NCBI GenBank assembly: GCA_019096065.1
Contig: JAGUCH010000003.1
Span: 62,001-126,000 of the forward strand
Source: Paracyclopina nana
Lineage: Eukaryota > Arthropoda > Copepoda > Cyclopoida > Cyclopettidae
Direction: 5' to 3'
Length of the DNA stretch: 64,000 nucleotides
Shown here piece by piece: positions 54,001 through 64,000 of this stretch. The notes below the pieces were generated by a model that had not been told where the DNA came from, did no database searches, and saw nothing but the letters and a program-made list of their open reading frames with translations. The translations under genes were made by a program, and so were the position numbers. Within the stretch, counting starts at the first letter, position 1. Each line of letters starts with the position of its first letter.

Positions 54001-57000
54001 AAGAAGTTCATGAGATGAAAGGGAAGTCAAAAGACAACAAAGAAATTAAAGAATCATTACCCGAGAATACAACTTGCTCTATAACTGATGAAAATAGTTT
54101 GGTTGATCCAGCATCAGTCAGCCAAGAGGCTGAAACGAACAAGCTGGACAAGGTAAGCATAGATTTGGATAATCCTGAAGTAGCTGATGCCGCACTAAAA
54201 ATCCAATCTGGTTTTCGAGGGCACTTGGCAAGAAAAGAGGTTAAAGCTATGAAGGATGAGAGCACAGCAGACAACAATATTGAGACAGCCACTGAAGACA
54301 ATTTAAACCCAGCTAACTGTGAAAGCGGATCTTTGACCAAAACTCAGGAAAAACTACCTGGAGTTGCAGAAGAAGCAACAGATGATATTGACATTGACTT
54401 GAATGACCCTGATGTTGCCAATGCTGCACTGAAAATCCAATCTAGTTTCCGAGGGCACATGGCGAGAAAAGAGGTTCAAGAGATAAAGAGTGAGATCAGT
54501 GCAGTGAACAGCATTGAGATCAATGAAGAAGCAACAGTGAATTTAAATTCAGAGAATGCAGACAGCCATTCTGTCATAGAGAATCAGGAGAAATTAGATG
54601 TAAACGAAGACGGAACAGATGTTGTCGACATTGACCTAGATGACCCTGAAGTTGCTGATGCTGCGTTGAAAATCCAATCTAGTTTCCGAGGGCACATGGC
54701 AAGAAAAGAGGTTCAAGTGATAAAGGGTGAGATCAGTGCAGTGAACAGCATTGAGATCAATGAAGAAGCAACAGTGAATTTAAATTCAGAGAATGCAGAC
54801 AGCCATTCTGTCATAGAGAATCAGGAGAAATCAGATGTAAACGAAGACAGAACAGATGTTGTCGACATTGACCTAGATGACCCTGAAGTTGCTGATGCTG
54901 CCTTGAAAATCCAATCTAGTTTCCGAGGGCACATGGCAAGAAAAGAGGTTCAAGTGATTAAGGGTGAGATCAGTGCAGTGAACAGCATTGAGATCAATGA
55001 AGAAGCAACAGTGAATTTAAATTCAGAGAATGCAGACAGCCATTCTGTCATAGAGAATCAGGAGAAATCAGATGTAAACGAAGACAGAACAGATGTTGTC
55101 GACATTGACCTAGATGACCCTGAAGTTGCTGATGCTGCCTTGAAAATCCAATCTAGTTTCCGAGGGCACATGGCAAGAAAAGAGGTTCAAGTGATAAAGG
55201 GTGAAAGCAGCGCAGCAAACAGCATTGAGATCACTGAAGAACCAAAAGATAACAAAAGTTCAGATAATGCAGACAGCTGCACTTCAGATGAAAATCGGGT
55301 GAAACTTGAAATTAATGATGAAGGTAAAGAGAATGTTGACATTGACTTGAATGATCCTGAAGTGGCAGATGCTGCCTTGAAAATCCAATCTGGTTTCCGA
55401 GGGCACATGGCTAGAAAAGAGGTTCAAGTACTGAAGGAAGATGCACCATGCAATGGCTCAAATGTTGAGACAAAAGTGGAAGCAAATACTACAGCTCCTC
55501 CTGCAATATTGCATGGGGAAATTATTGAGAATGCCACTATTAATGATGAGAATACAAATGGCATTGACACTGCTGAAATTGACATTGACTTGAATGATCC
55601 TGAAGTGGCAGATGCTGCCATTAAAATTCAATCTAGTTTCCGTGGACACATGGCTCGGAAAGATGCTAGAGAGGCCAAGGGTGATGACAACATAACTACC
55701 ACAATTGACGAGGCAGCTTGTGCTGACTTGGATGACGCTAATGGTTCCCTAATGAACAATCACGAAGAAGCAAAAGAGATAATTGACATTGATTTGAATG
55801 ATCCTGAAGTTGCTGATGCTGCCTTAAAGATCCAGTCCAGCTTTAGAGGACACATGGTCAGAAAAGGGGCAAATGATTTGAAAACTCAGCATGCAGATGA
55901 TGATGAGGTATCCAGCAAGGAGGTTCTCACAGACTTAGCTGCTGATGCTGACAACTCAAATCTACCAGATAGCAATACTGCTGAGGTCATAACAAATGGA
56001 AGCAATGGTGTGCTTGAATCAGCTGACAATCAGCAGCCATGCGGCAATACTGAAGTATTACTGCCAGGAACTAAAGATAAACAGGTTGACGAGGAAGTGA
56101 TAGACATAGACTTGGATGACCCTGAAGTTCAAAATGTAGCTCTCAAAATTCAATCAGGCTTCAGAGGTCTAATGGCAAGGAAGAAAGTGAAGGCCATGAA
56201 GAGTCCTGTAAAAAATGATTCAACTCACCCACCCCCTTGCCCAGATGAAGCAACAGAATGTCTAGTGAAGGAGACCTTGGATATTCTTGATGAAAAGCTT
56301 GGCACTAATTTGGAAAGTTGCACTGAGGAAAACAACATGGCTGCAGCTAATGAAGTTAATTCCAAAAGTGATGAGAATAATCAGGGGGACGCTGAATTTA
56401 ATGAAGCTGCGGTCAAAATTCAATCTGGATTTAGAGGCCATCAAGCTAGAAAAAGGGTTAAATCTTTGAAGGAGGAAAATGAAGAAAAAATTGTTTCACA
56501 GCAGGATTTGAATGGCTCCCAATCTAGCATCAACTTAGAAGACCCAGAAGTTGCTGGTGCTGCTGTTAAAATACAGTCAGGCTATAGAGGACATCAAGCA
56601 AGGAAGAGAGTCAAGTCTATGATAGATGAAGGAACTAGCAATAATAGCATTGCTGAGTTAAATCAAACAGAGCCTATCGCAGAACATATCAACATCAACT
56701 TGGATGACCCTGAGACAGCAGAAGCTGCTCTCAAAATTCAATCTGGCTTCAGAGGCCATCAGGCTAGGAAAAGAGTTCAATCAATGAAACAAAGTGAGGG
56801 GGAAGCCTCTCAAAATCTAGATTTAAATGCTGATGCAATTAATGAATCTGAAGTGTTTATGAAGGATTCTGAATTTGAAGTTGCCTCTCTTGATCCTGAA
56901 GCAAAGAGAGCATTAGAAGTGACTTCTGAAGATATTGAAGCAACAAGAGTCATGTCATTGAATGAGAGTGATAGCTGTGAAAATTATGCAGTCACTCAAG

Positions 57001-59891
57001 ATACTTTAAATACAATGAAGGAGGGAAACAGCATGGATGTTGATGGAGGAATAGAAAATGACGACCCAGAAAAAGCAGAGGCAGCCCTGAAAATTCAATC
57101 CGGTTTTAGAGGTCATCAGGCAAGGAAGAGAGTCAAGTCCATGAAAGAGAATTGGCAGAAGCTGGAGGACAATTTTATAGAGCAAGATTCTACATCTCCA
57201 GTTGAAGTGGAGGCTGAGGTTCCTTTGTCTCATCAACTCAACTTGGAAGACCATGAAGTAAATGATGCTGCTGTCAAGATACAGGCTGGCTTTAGAGGGC
57301 ACCAGGCAAGAAAGCAAGTTAGATCTATGAAAGATGAAGCCAATTCAGAGGGAGAAAGTAAGCTACACAATGAAGAAAAACTTGAACATGCTGTCAAAAT
57401 TGAATCTGAGCCAACTGTTGTAAGTGCAACTTCAGGCATTGATTTGAATAGCCCAGAAGTTGAGGGAGCCATAAACTACCCATTAGTAGATGGAGTTGCT
57501 GATACTCCCCCGATCGAATATCCCATCAGCATTGATATGGATGATCCTGATGTTGCTGGGGCAGCTGTTAAAATTCAATCAGGCTACAGAGGACATCAGG
57601 CAAGAAAAAGAGTCAAATCCATGAAAGAAGGAGATGAATCAGCACCAGAGGAAGCTCATCTTGAACCATGCCTTGATGAAGATGCTGTTTCTGCCACAAA
57701 TGAAAATCCCATCAACATTGATTTAGATGATCCTGATGTTGCTGGGGCAGCTGTTAAAATTCAATCAGGCTACAGAGGACATCAGGCAAGAAAAAGAGTC
57801 AAATCCATGAAAGAAGGAGATGAATCAGTACCGGAGGAAGCTCAACTCAAACCATGCCTTGATCAAGATGCTGTTTCTGCCTCAAATGAAAATCCCGTCA
57901 ACATTGATTTAGATGATCCTGATGTAGCTGGGGCAGCTGTTACTATTCAATCAGGCTTCAGAGGACATCAGGCAAGAAAAAGAGTCAAATCTATGAAAGA
58001 AGGGGATAGCTTAGTGACAGATGAAGCTCATCTTGAACCATGCCTTGATGAAGATGCTGTTTCTGCTTCAAATGAAAATCCCATCAGCATTGATTTAGGT
58101 GACCCTGATGTAGCTGGGGCAGCTGTTAAAATTCAATCAGGCTACAGAGGACATCAGGCAAGAAAAAGAGTCAAATCCATGAAGGAAGGAGATAGCTTAG
58201 TGACATATGAAGCTCAAGCTGGACCATGCCTTGATCAAGATGCTGTTTCTGCTACGATTGAAAATCCCATCAGCTTTGATTTAGATGATCCTGATGTAGC
58301 TGGGGCTGCTGTTAAAATTCAATCAGGCTACAGAGGTCATCAGGCAAGAAAGCGAGTCAAATCCATGAAAGAAGAGTTGGTGACACCTATGGTTGATCCG
58401 TCCACTGATCAAGGTGCTGAGTCAGTCATGGATGAGAATCCAATTTGCATTGATATGGATAATCCTGATGTGGCAGATGCTGCTGTCAAAATTCAGTCTG
58501 GATTTAGAGGCCATCAAGCTCGAAAGCAAGTGAAGTCCATGCGAGAAAGTTCAGACTGCATTCCTGAAGCTGATTTGGAGGTGACATTGCAAGAGGATAA
58601 TGAAGTGTTCACCACTGAGCCAAATGCAATTGATATCAACATTGATGATCCAGAGGTTGCAGAGGCTGCCTTAAAGATACAATCAGGCTACAGGGGACAC
58701 CAAGCACGGAAAAGAGTAAAGTCCATGAAAGAAGAAGGCCATGAAAATGTTGTGTCAGAAGCCATGTGTGATAAATTGGAGAAGGATAAAGCTGACTTTG
58801 ATTTAGAAAGCTCAGACTATGCTGATGCAGCTGTGAAGATTCAATCTGGATTCAGAGGGCACCAAGCAAGAAAACGAGTCCAATCAATGAAGGAGAATGG
58901 TGGTGAAGCATGTATAAATGACGATAATCATGACTCTAATTGTGATCATAGCACAGATGTTGATTTAAAAGATCCAGAGGTGCAAGAAGCAGCCGTCAAA
59001 ATACAATCTGGATTTCGAGGACACCAAGCAAGGAAGCGTGTTCAATCGATGAAAGATGACTTGGCATCAGCAACCCATGAAGAGGAAATGGCTGAAGATG
59101 TGACTCAAAAATCAATGACAGAGAGTGAATACACTCCAGGTTACTTTGACCTTCATGGCATCGAGAGTGATGACAATACAATTGATTCTGCCAAAGCTCC
59201 AGAGGACAATAATGATCTCGAGCCAAGCATCCCACCAATATCTTCCTTTAACAAAGAAGAAGAGCTTGCAGCCACAAAAATACAGGCAGGTTTCAGAGGG
59301 GCTAAAGCAAGAAAGGAAGTATCTTTGATGAGAAGCAATGCTGATAATGTGTCTGAGACCGACTCAGTCAGCTCAGTGAGGGGTTCACTAGAGTCTCAGC
59401 CATCAGAGCATGATGAGCACACCATTAAAGAGCAGGTGCCCAGTTCAGTTGTGGCAAATGCAGAGGCGACTGATCATTTTGAAGGGCTGGACTGCAATGC
59501 TGTTGTTGTAGAAGACTTGGAGATGGAAGTGCCAATGCTTGAAACTGTGAATGCTGATGAAGTGCTAGAACATAATGAGGAGGAGGAGGAGGAAAGCCCT
59601 TCCTCAGAAATGGATGGCTTCTTTGATGATTTCACCGAAAGCTCCAGCGATTTGAGTGAACCATCTGCCAATGCTCCAATCCGGAGCAAAAAAGCTCCTT
59701 TCACTCTCATGCGAAAGCTGATGGGTATAATGGGCAAGTCCAGCAACAAAGTGGGTGTCAATGGGCACTCTTCTTCATCAGAGCCTAATTCTCAAGCTAG
59801 CAGTAGTAAGGGTGAGAAGAGGAAGAGCTTGAAAAAGCATTCCAAAGTTGGACCCATCAGTATTAGTGATGCTACTTGCCCAGCTGAATAA
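48022..59891 (+). CDS. ERICH3-like protein with DUF4590 region and 27 IQ motifs
   Basis: Exons: 48022-48177, 49585-49803, 49856-49992, 50045-50266, 50318-50679, 50863-51043, 51099-51256, 51313-51701 and 52428-59891. All are in phase, 3,095 residues. One intron (51044-51098) is GC-AG. The N terminus (SAYNSLNDKNLKHFF) and a basic helix rich in Arg/Glu match what I know of vertebrate ERICH3. Residues ~300-425 (LRYVGH...SLTIYVN...STCCETKRTVGSRLGQGCF) fit the DUF4590 domain. The last exon adds an acidic linker and 27 motifs of type AAxKIQSGFRGHQARKRV, the IQ consensus that binds calmodulin or EF-hand light chains, close to the GAP-43/igloo form. Vertebrate ERICH3 is linked to cilia and, as I recall it, has a Glu-rich tail instead. 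The last exon might also be transcribed separately. A TATATAAAA lies at about 47826. Confidence 0.8.
48411..48990. mobile_element. MITE-like element with triplicated AAATACCGC terminal repeats
   Basis: 48411-48465 holds three tandem units of AAATACCGCRCACTAC; 48905-48985 holds the inverted counterpart (GTAGTGTGTGGTATTTAG...). The interior has no gene. It lies in intron 1 of the ERICH3-like gene; the rest of that intron (to 49584) shows only fragments of the repeat described at 21110. Confidence 0.65.
51702..52427. other. intron 8 of the ERICH3-like gene
   Basis: 726 bp, AT-rich, GT...TTTGTAG bounded. No gene, RNA or repeat is recognised. Confidence 0.6.
54475..55200 (+). repeat. three near-identical 240-bp coding units in the IQ exon
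   Basis: Units starting at about 54475, 54713 and 54953 differ by only a few bases and each encodes one IQ motif plus an 80-residue acidic spacer (SIEINEEATVNLNSENADSH). A second younger block of ~180-bp units lies at 57530-58380. Spacers elsewhere in the exon are much more diverged. Confidence 0.9.
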
Positions 59892-59967
59892 TGGCCTATA
59901 AGTTGTGATAGCCGACTCACATAAATAGTGACTGTTTATTGATGCTGACAATGAGTGTGAGTAAGAG

Positions 59968-60265
59968 AAATGAGTGGCTTCATTGATGATCTCACCAAAA
60001 GTTCCACCAATTTGAGTGACCCTTCAACACTTCTCTCACTAGGCATAATTGGCAAAGCAACAAAGTGGGTGTCAATTTGCATTTTTTGCCAGACATTGGT
60101 TCTCATGCAAAGTGGTGATGAGCAAGAAAAAACATTCAAAAGTTGGGCCCATCAAGAGTAATTAGTGAAGTAACTGGCCCATATCCGAATAAAGGCATTT
60201 AACTCCATGTTGTGATAATCAACTCACAGTGAATGACTGTTTATTGAGGCTAATACTTACATTGA
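59968..60265 (+). pseudogene. decayed tandem copy of the 3' end of the IQ gene
   Basis: It matches the last coding ~100 bp and 3' UTR of the IQ gene (59610-59960): GGCTTC-TTGATGAT-TCACC, CAACAAAGTGGGTGTCAAT and GTGACTGTTTATTGA recur with deletions. A 63-codon frame remains but lacks the central part. AATAAA lies at about 60189. Confidence 0.75.
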
Positions 60266-60383
60266 GAAAGACATCCATAAAACAAATTCATATTATTCGT
60301 ACAACATTCTAGGTATGCATTAACTATGGAGCAATTTGACTAGTCAGATATTTCAGCTAAGATAGCATATCAATGGAAAATAT

Positions 60384-63300
60384 TCAAGTTTCTTCCAGGA
60401 GAGAGTTGGTGACTTCAGAAAAGGCTGCCAACAGGGGGCTTTTTTCTGGGCTGTTGTTTGTTGTGGAGCTTTCATCATTCCTCTCACTCTGCAAAAAATG
60501 GATTTTTGATTACCAAATTGAGCCCCCCAAAAGTAGATTTTTACAATTTTCACAGTTAAAAAAGCAGTTGTGTTTTAAGCTTTACTCACTATAAAGAATT
60601 ATGGGCTCAAAAGAAACATTTAAAATATGTGCTTTATGAGCTGTGCTGGTTCTCTCAGGCAAGAGTGATTTATGGTGAATTTTACACATTTCTACGTGAG
60701 TAAAGTGAAGCAACTCCTTTTTTACATACCATGAAAATTTGACTGTTAGCTGTGGTAGCTGTTGTTGTTGCTGCTGACACAAACTGATGCAGATCAACAA
60801 CAACGTCGTTATTAGATTGCTGCTGAGCCAAAGTTTGGTCAAAATCAGGGTCAGGTTTCACCACGTCCTTACCAGAGTTAGGATGTTGTGGAGGCTGCTG
60901 CTGCTGCTGTTGCTGTTGGAATTCCGCTTTTGGCGATTCGGAGTTGGGCACGTTGTACTTGCAGTCGACTTTGTCCGCTTCAAAGTAGCGGTTGAATTGC
61001 GAGGCCGCGTCATAGGGGATGGAGGTGAGCGACCTCGGCGAGGCCACGTCAAAGTAGCCATTGCCAATGTAGCCAGCAGCAGCATGGGCACTAGCTGCGT
61101 ATTCTGGGTAGTAGGTGGCGGTGAGAGATCTGTAGCTGGCCAAATACTCCGAGGAGAAATACCTAATTGACAAATTGATCGTGAGCGCCATCTAGCATGA
61201 TGCCGTAAAGAAATACAGATTGTTCCACTCATGTTGGCGTTTAAAAGCATGAGCATGCGTCCAGCCCATGTTTCTGCAACATTGAAAGAGGCCACACACT
61301 AGATGCTTGGTGTATACTTCTTTCGGCTATCGGAACTCAGCTTATATTTCATTTTAGCCATCGCTGCTCATCCTATATTGTATGTATGTTGTTACTGATT
61401 TACTTGTTGAAATTATCAAAGTAAATAGTCTAACATACAGAATGCGGCTCTGAAATTGCATCCCGCACGACAGCTGATTCATTTATTTACTTCTTCAGAG
61501 CAGCCCGCAAAGTGCATTTTCAGAGCCGCGTCCTGTATGTATACATAAAATAATTTGTATGAGTTCCGCTAGCCCTAAGAAGTATACGCAAGACATCCAG
61601 TGCGTGGCCTGAATCCATGTTATAGAAACATGGGCTCGACATAAGTTGATGTTTTTCGACTCGAACATGGGTGAGCCAATCTGTATTTGCAGTACCTATT
61701 GTCCACGGGGTAGATGGTCTGATATGGAGACGAGGTGATGTTTTGCTGCATGTACAGAGGGCTGTCGGTGGCGTATGCGGGCGCGGCCGAGGGCGGGGCG
61801 GAGTAGACTGTGGCGTAGGGCAAGGCGGAGGCCGCGGCCGCCGCCGGGTCCACGTAAATGTCGGAAGCGGAAACGGAAGCGTTGTGGTTTTTGGAGCGTT
61901 TCGTTCGGCACGAGCTGAGGAAATCTCGGAGATGCGCTTTGTAGCGTTTTGGCACTTTGCTCGAGCCGCCGCTACCCGAGTTGGCGTTGACGCTGCCGCT
62001 CGTGGCCGACCCGTTCGAGTTGGGCGGGTCGCCGTCGTTGAAGTAGGCACTGGTTAAGCCAGCGTCCAAGTAGGTCACTTTAAAGTCCATCGTTCGTTTG
62101 CCCAGCAAATCTCGGCCCTCCTCCTCCCTGAAATTGGCAATATTCTGAATTATAGACATCCCGATCATAACAACAACAATTGTTCGTTAGATGGCGCTTT
62201 TTGAAAGCATGGCAAGTTTTGGGTAGATTTTATGACCATTTTGACATCAAAAGTGTAATGCTCAATTTAGGGCCAAATTAGCACAGAAGCAAATAGCGCA
62301 TTAGCTGAAAAAGCTGCAAAATAAATTCAAGGATTGCTTCTAAAATAAAAAGAGGATTATTCTCTTTTGGTGCTCCTAGTTTATAATTATGGAAAATATA
62401 GTTGAGTTCAAGTTGGAGTGGGAAAATTGGGTTTTTTTTTATCCCGGCTTTTCTGGCAGAAAAAACTGAACAAAAACAGCGCTACTTAAGATTTGAATGA
62501 ATTCCTCACATAATTAGCACAAAAGCCAAATTGAGGATTTATTCGAAGTGATTGTAATGTTTCTGGTAGCTCTGATTCACTTTCCGGCCTACCCGATTTC
62601 ACCCTTAAAGGCCTGAAGGAATCCCTATGGTCAATGCTTCCTCTGACTCCCAAGTGTTTTCCCTAAATGCCACCAGGTGGCAGATATGACTCCATATCTC
62701 TTTTAAAAAGCATTCCTTATTAGTTTTTCAACTTCAACAATGCAATGGGGAAAGGCTAGTGGATTCTGAGTAGTAAACGGAAAAATAGTTATGCGAGGCG
62801 CGCAACCTTTCTCCGCGCTTTCCGTCAACCGCGCGCTCTATTATGATTGTAATTCCGCTGTAGCTTACATCAGTGGCCGGTGCGTGGAGATGATAAAGTC
62901 CGGCTTGGAGTTTTTGTACACTAATCTCGATGAGGTCTGGAGCCATTGCCACTTTTGATCTTTGGCTTGGAGTCTGTAGGCGATCATCCCGCTCGCACCC
63001 GTTTTCAGCACTGCAAAAAGTCGAATTGCAATTATATAGACATCTTGATCATAACATTCCTTCAGGCCTTCAAGGGCGAAATTGGGTAGGCCGGAAAGTG
63101 AATCAAAGCTACCAGAAAAATTACAATCACTTGGAATAAATCCTCAATTTGGCTTTTGTGCTAATAATGTGAGGAATTCATCCAAATCTTAGGTAACTCT
63201 GTTTTGGTTCAGTTTTTTCTGCCAGAAAAGTCAGGATCGAAAAAAAGGCCCAATTTTTTTCTCTCCAACTGGAATTAAAATATTTTTCAATTTTGGCGCC

Positions 63301-63852
63301 ACATACTTTGAATAGGAGCACCAAAAGAGAATAATCCTCTTTTTATTCAAGAAGCAATAATCCTTGAATTTATTTTACGGCTTTTTCTATTTGCTTCAGT
63401 GCTAATTTGGCCCTAAACTGAGCATTACACGTTTGATGTCAAAATGGTCATAAAATGTTTCCCTACCCAAAACTTGCCATGCTTCACCACAAGAGGGCAG
63501 TGTAATGTTATGATCATGATGTCTATGTTTTAACCAGCATTGGGAAAAGCTTCTTACGTTCTTGGTGAGCGCTGGCGACGTAGGCGAGGTCGTCGTGGTG
63601 GACGAGGTCGTAGCCTCCAATGTCTGACATCTCTTCCTCGTCGTACTGGAGCATCTCCTTGCCCCGCTGGTCCATGGAGACGAAGCCGAAGTCGAGCTTG
63701 TGCTTCGACTTGAACATCACCTCCTTGTGCGGGATCTCGAGCAGCGAGGGCGGGCCGAAGGGCGTGCACAGGCAGAACAGGGCCAGGGGCGCCTCCTCAC
63801 TCTTCTTGTTTTGCCCGTGGAGCACCTTGATCTTCCCGCGAATATCCAGCCT
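60384..63852 (-). CDS. ss: aryl hydrocarbon receptor / Spineless, C-terminal half (5' partial)
   Basis: Exons in order: 63852-63558, 63010-62869, 62127-61696, 61162-60730 and 60488-60384 (stop TGA). All are GT-AG and in phase, 468 residues; bHLH and PAS-A lie beyond the window. The protein starts in the region before PAS-B (CTPFGPPSLLEIP) and continues with FKSKHKLDFGFVSMDQRG, GGYDLVHHDDLAYVASAHQE, the PAC part (KTGASGMIAYRL, WQWLQTSSRLVYKN) and GRDLLGKRTMDFKVTYLD. This is a near match to what I know of insect Spineless. Then come a basic KRSK stretch, Ala/Tyr-rich segments, a Q8 run and a short Ser-rich C terminus. As a bHLH-PAS factor it would pair with the ARNT/Tango partner to control appendage and neuron identity genes. 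Inverted MITEs flank the second exon. Confidence 0.93.
62156..62625. mobile_element. MITE, copy 1 (AhR intron)
   Basis: It starts GACATCCCGATCATAAC and matches 63038-63525 in reverse complement over most of its length (ATTTTATGACCATTTTGACATCAAA, TTTAGGGCCAAATTAGCAC, GTGAATC/GATTCACTTTCCGGCC). Together the two copies flank the 142-bp exon at 62869-63010. Confidence 0.75.
63038..63525. mobile_element. MITE, copy 2 (AhR intron, opposite orientation)
   Basis: It is bounded by AGACATCTTGATCATAAC and GTTATGATCATGATGTCT, which are imperfect inverted ends. The interior is an inverted copy of 62156-62625 with some indels. It is noncoding. Confidence 0.75.
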
Positions 63853-64000
63853 CTGAAAATTAGCCACATCAGCATCATAACAGCAACCAGGGTGACCAGA
63901 AAATTTGAGCGGGTTGTAGCCAGAATTTTTCCTAAAATAGCCACGTTTGGCTATCTCAGAAAAATTGCTCAAAATAGCCACAAATTGGTGAAAAATAGCC
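63853..64000. other. AhR intron running off the window
   Basis: A TTTTCAG acceptor on the minus strand (63859-63853) begins the first visible AhR exon. Upstream the sequence contains repeated AAAATAGCCA motifs and no exon. Confidence 0.5.

Noticed and set aside
60787..61170. 127-codon plus-strand frame with a Leu run
   Set aside because: It is the reverse of the AhR polyglutamine/Ala-rich exon; the Leu run is antisense CAG.

Overview
This is a piece of nuclear genome from an animal, most likely an arthropod. I favour a pancrustacean (crustacean or early-branching hexapod), but the sequence alone does not settle the species. The reasons are: protein genes split by short GT-AG introns; an aryl-hydrocarbon-receptor gene whose PAS-B and linker read like insect/crustacean Spineless; a filamin; a DEG/ENaC channel of pickpocket type; an ERICH3-like gene; many small inverted-repeat (MITE-like) elements; and a complete Gypsy-like LTR element with an envelope gene.

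Layout. (1) 1-4238 (+): 3' part of a gene for a basic, low-complexity protein with two C2HC zinc fingers. It starts inside a 21-bp coding repeat, carries three apparent 1-nt frameshifts, and its last exon is tandemly duplicated (312 bp). (2) 4834-7125 (-): remains of a multi-TM receptor-like gene, damaged by a nonsense codon, a large inverted repeat and a minisatellite. (3) 7954-25855 (+): an 11-exon DEG/ENaC sodium-channel gene (658 codons by my splice model). Its 10.6-kb first intron holds a very young 9,245-bp LTR element (9402-18646): identical 245-bp LTRs, TAAT target duplication, gag, pol, env, a textbook -1 frameshift signal and a structured leader. (4) 26024-40024 (-): filamin, 9 coding exons, 3,564 codons, convergent with the channel gene. 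One 5.1-kb exon carries a huge Ser/Asp/Arg repeat rich in R-[RK]-G-S motifs inserted between Ig repeats. (5) 40.1-47.9 kb: a transposon-rich spacer with nested MITEs and fragments of unrecognised coding-like exons. (6) 48022-59891 (+): an ERICH3-like gene (DUF4590 region) whose 7.5-kb last exon encodes 27 IQ motifs; 3,095 codons by my model. (7) 60384-63852 (-): the 3' half (PAS-B to C terminus) of an AhR/Spineless gene; its 5' part lies beyond the window.

Nothing suggests these genes work together as an operon; this is ordinary eukaryotic gene neighbourhood with convergent pairs. Two genes (filamin and the IQ gene) have independently grown very large repeat-encoding exons, and two genes (zinc finger and IQ gene) show tandem duplication of their 3' ends. 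The most striking observations are the R-[RK]-G-S repeat inside filamin, the 27-IQ extension on an ERICH3-like protein, and the expression signals of the intact LTR element. Splice models were built by eye; all three complete multi-exon models keep frame throughout, which supports them, but no transcript data were available.
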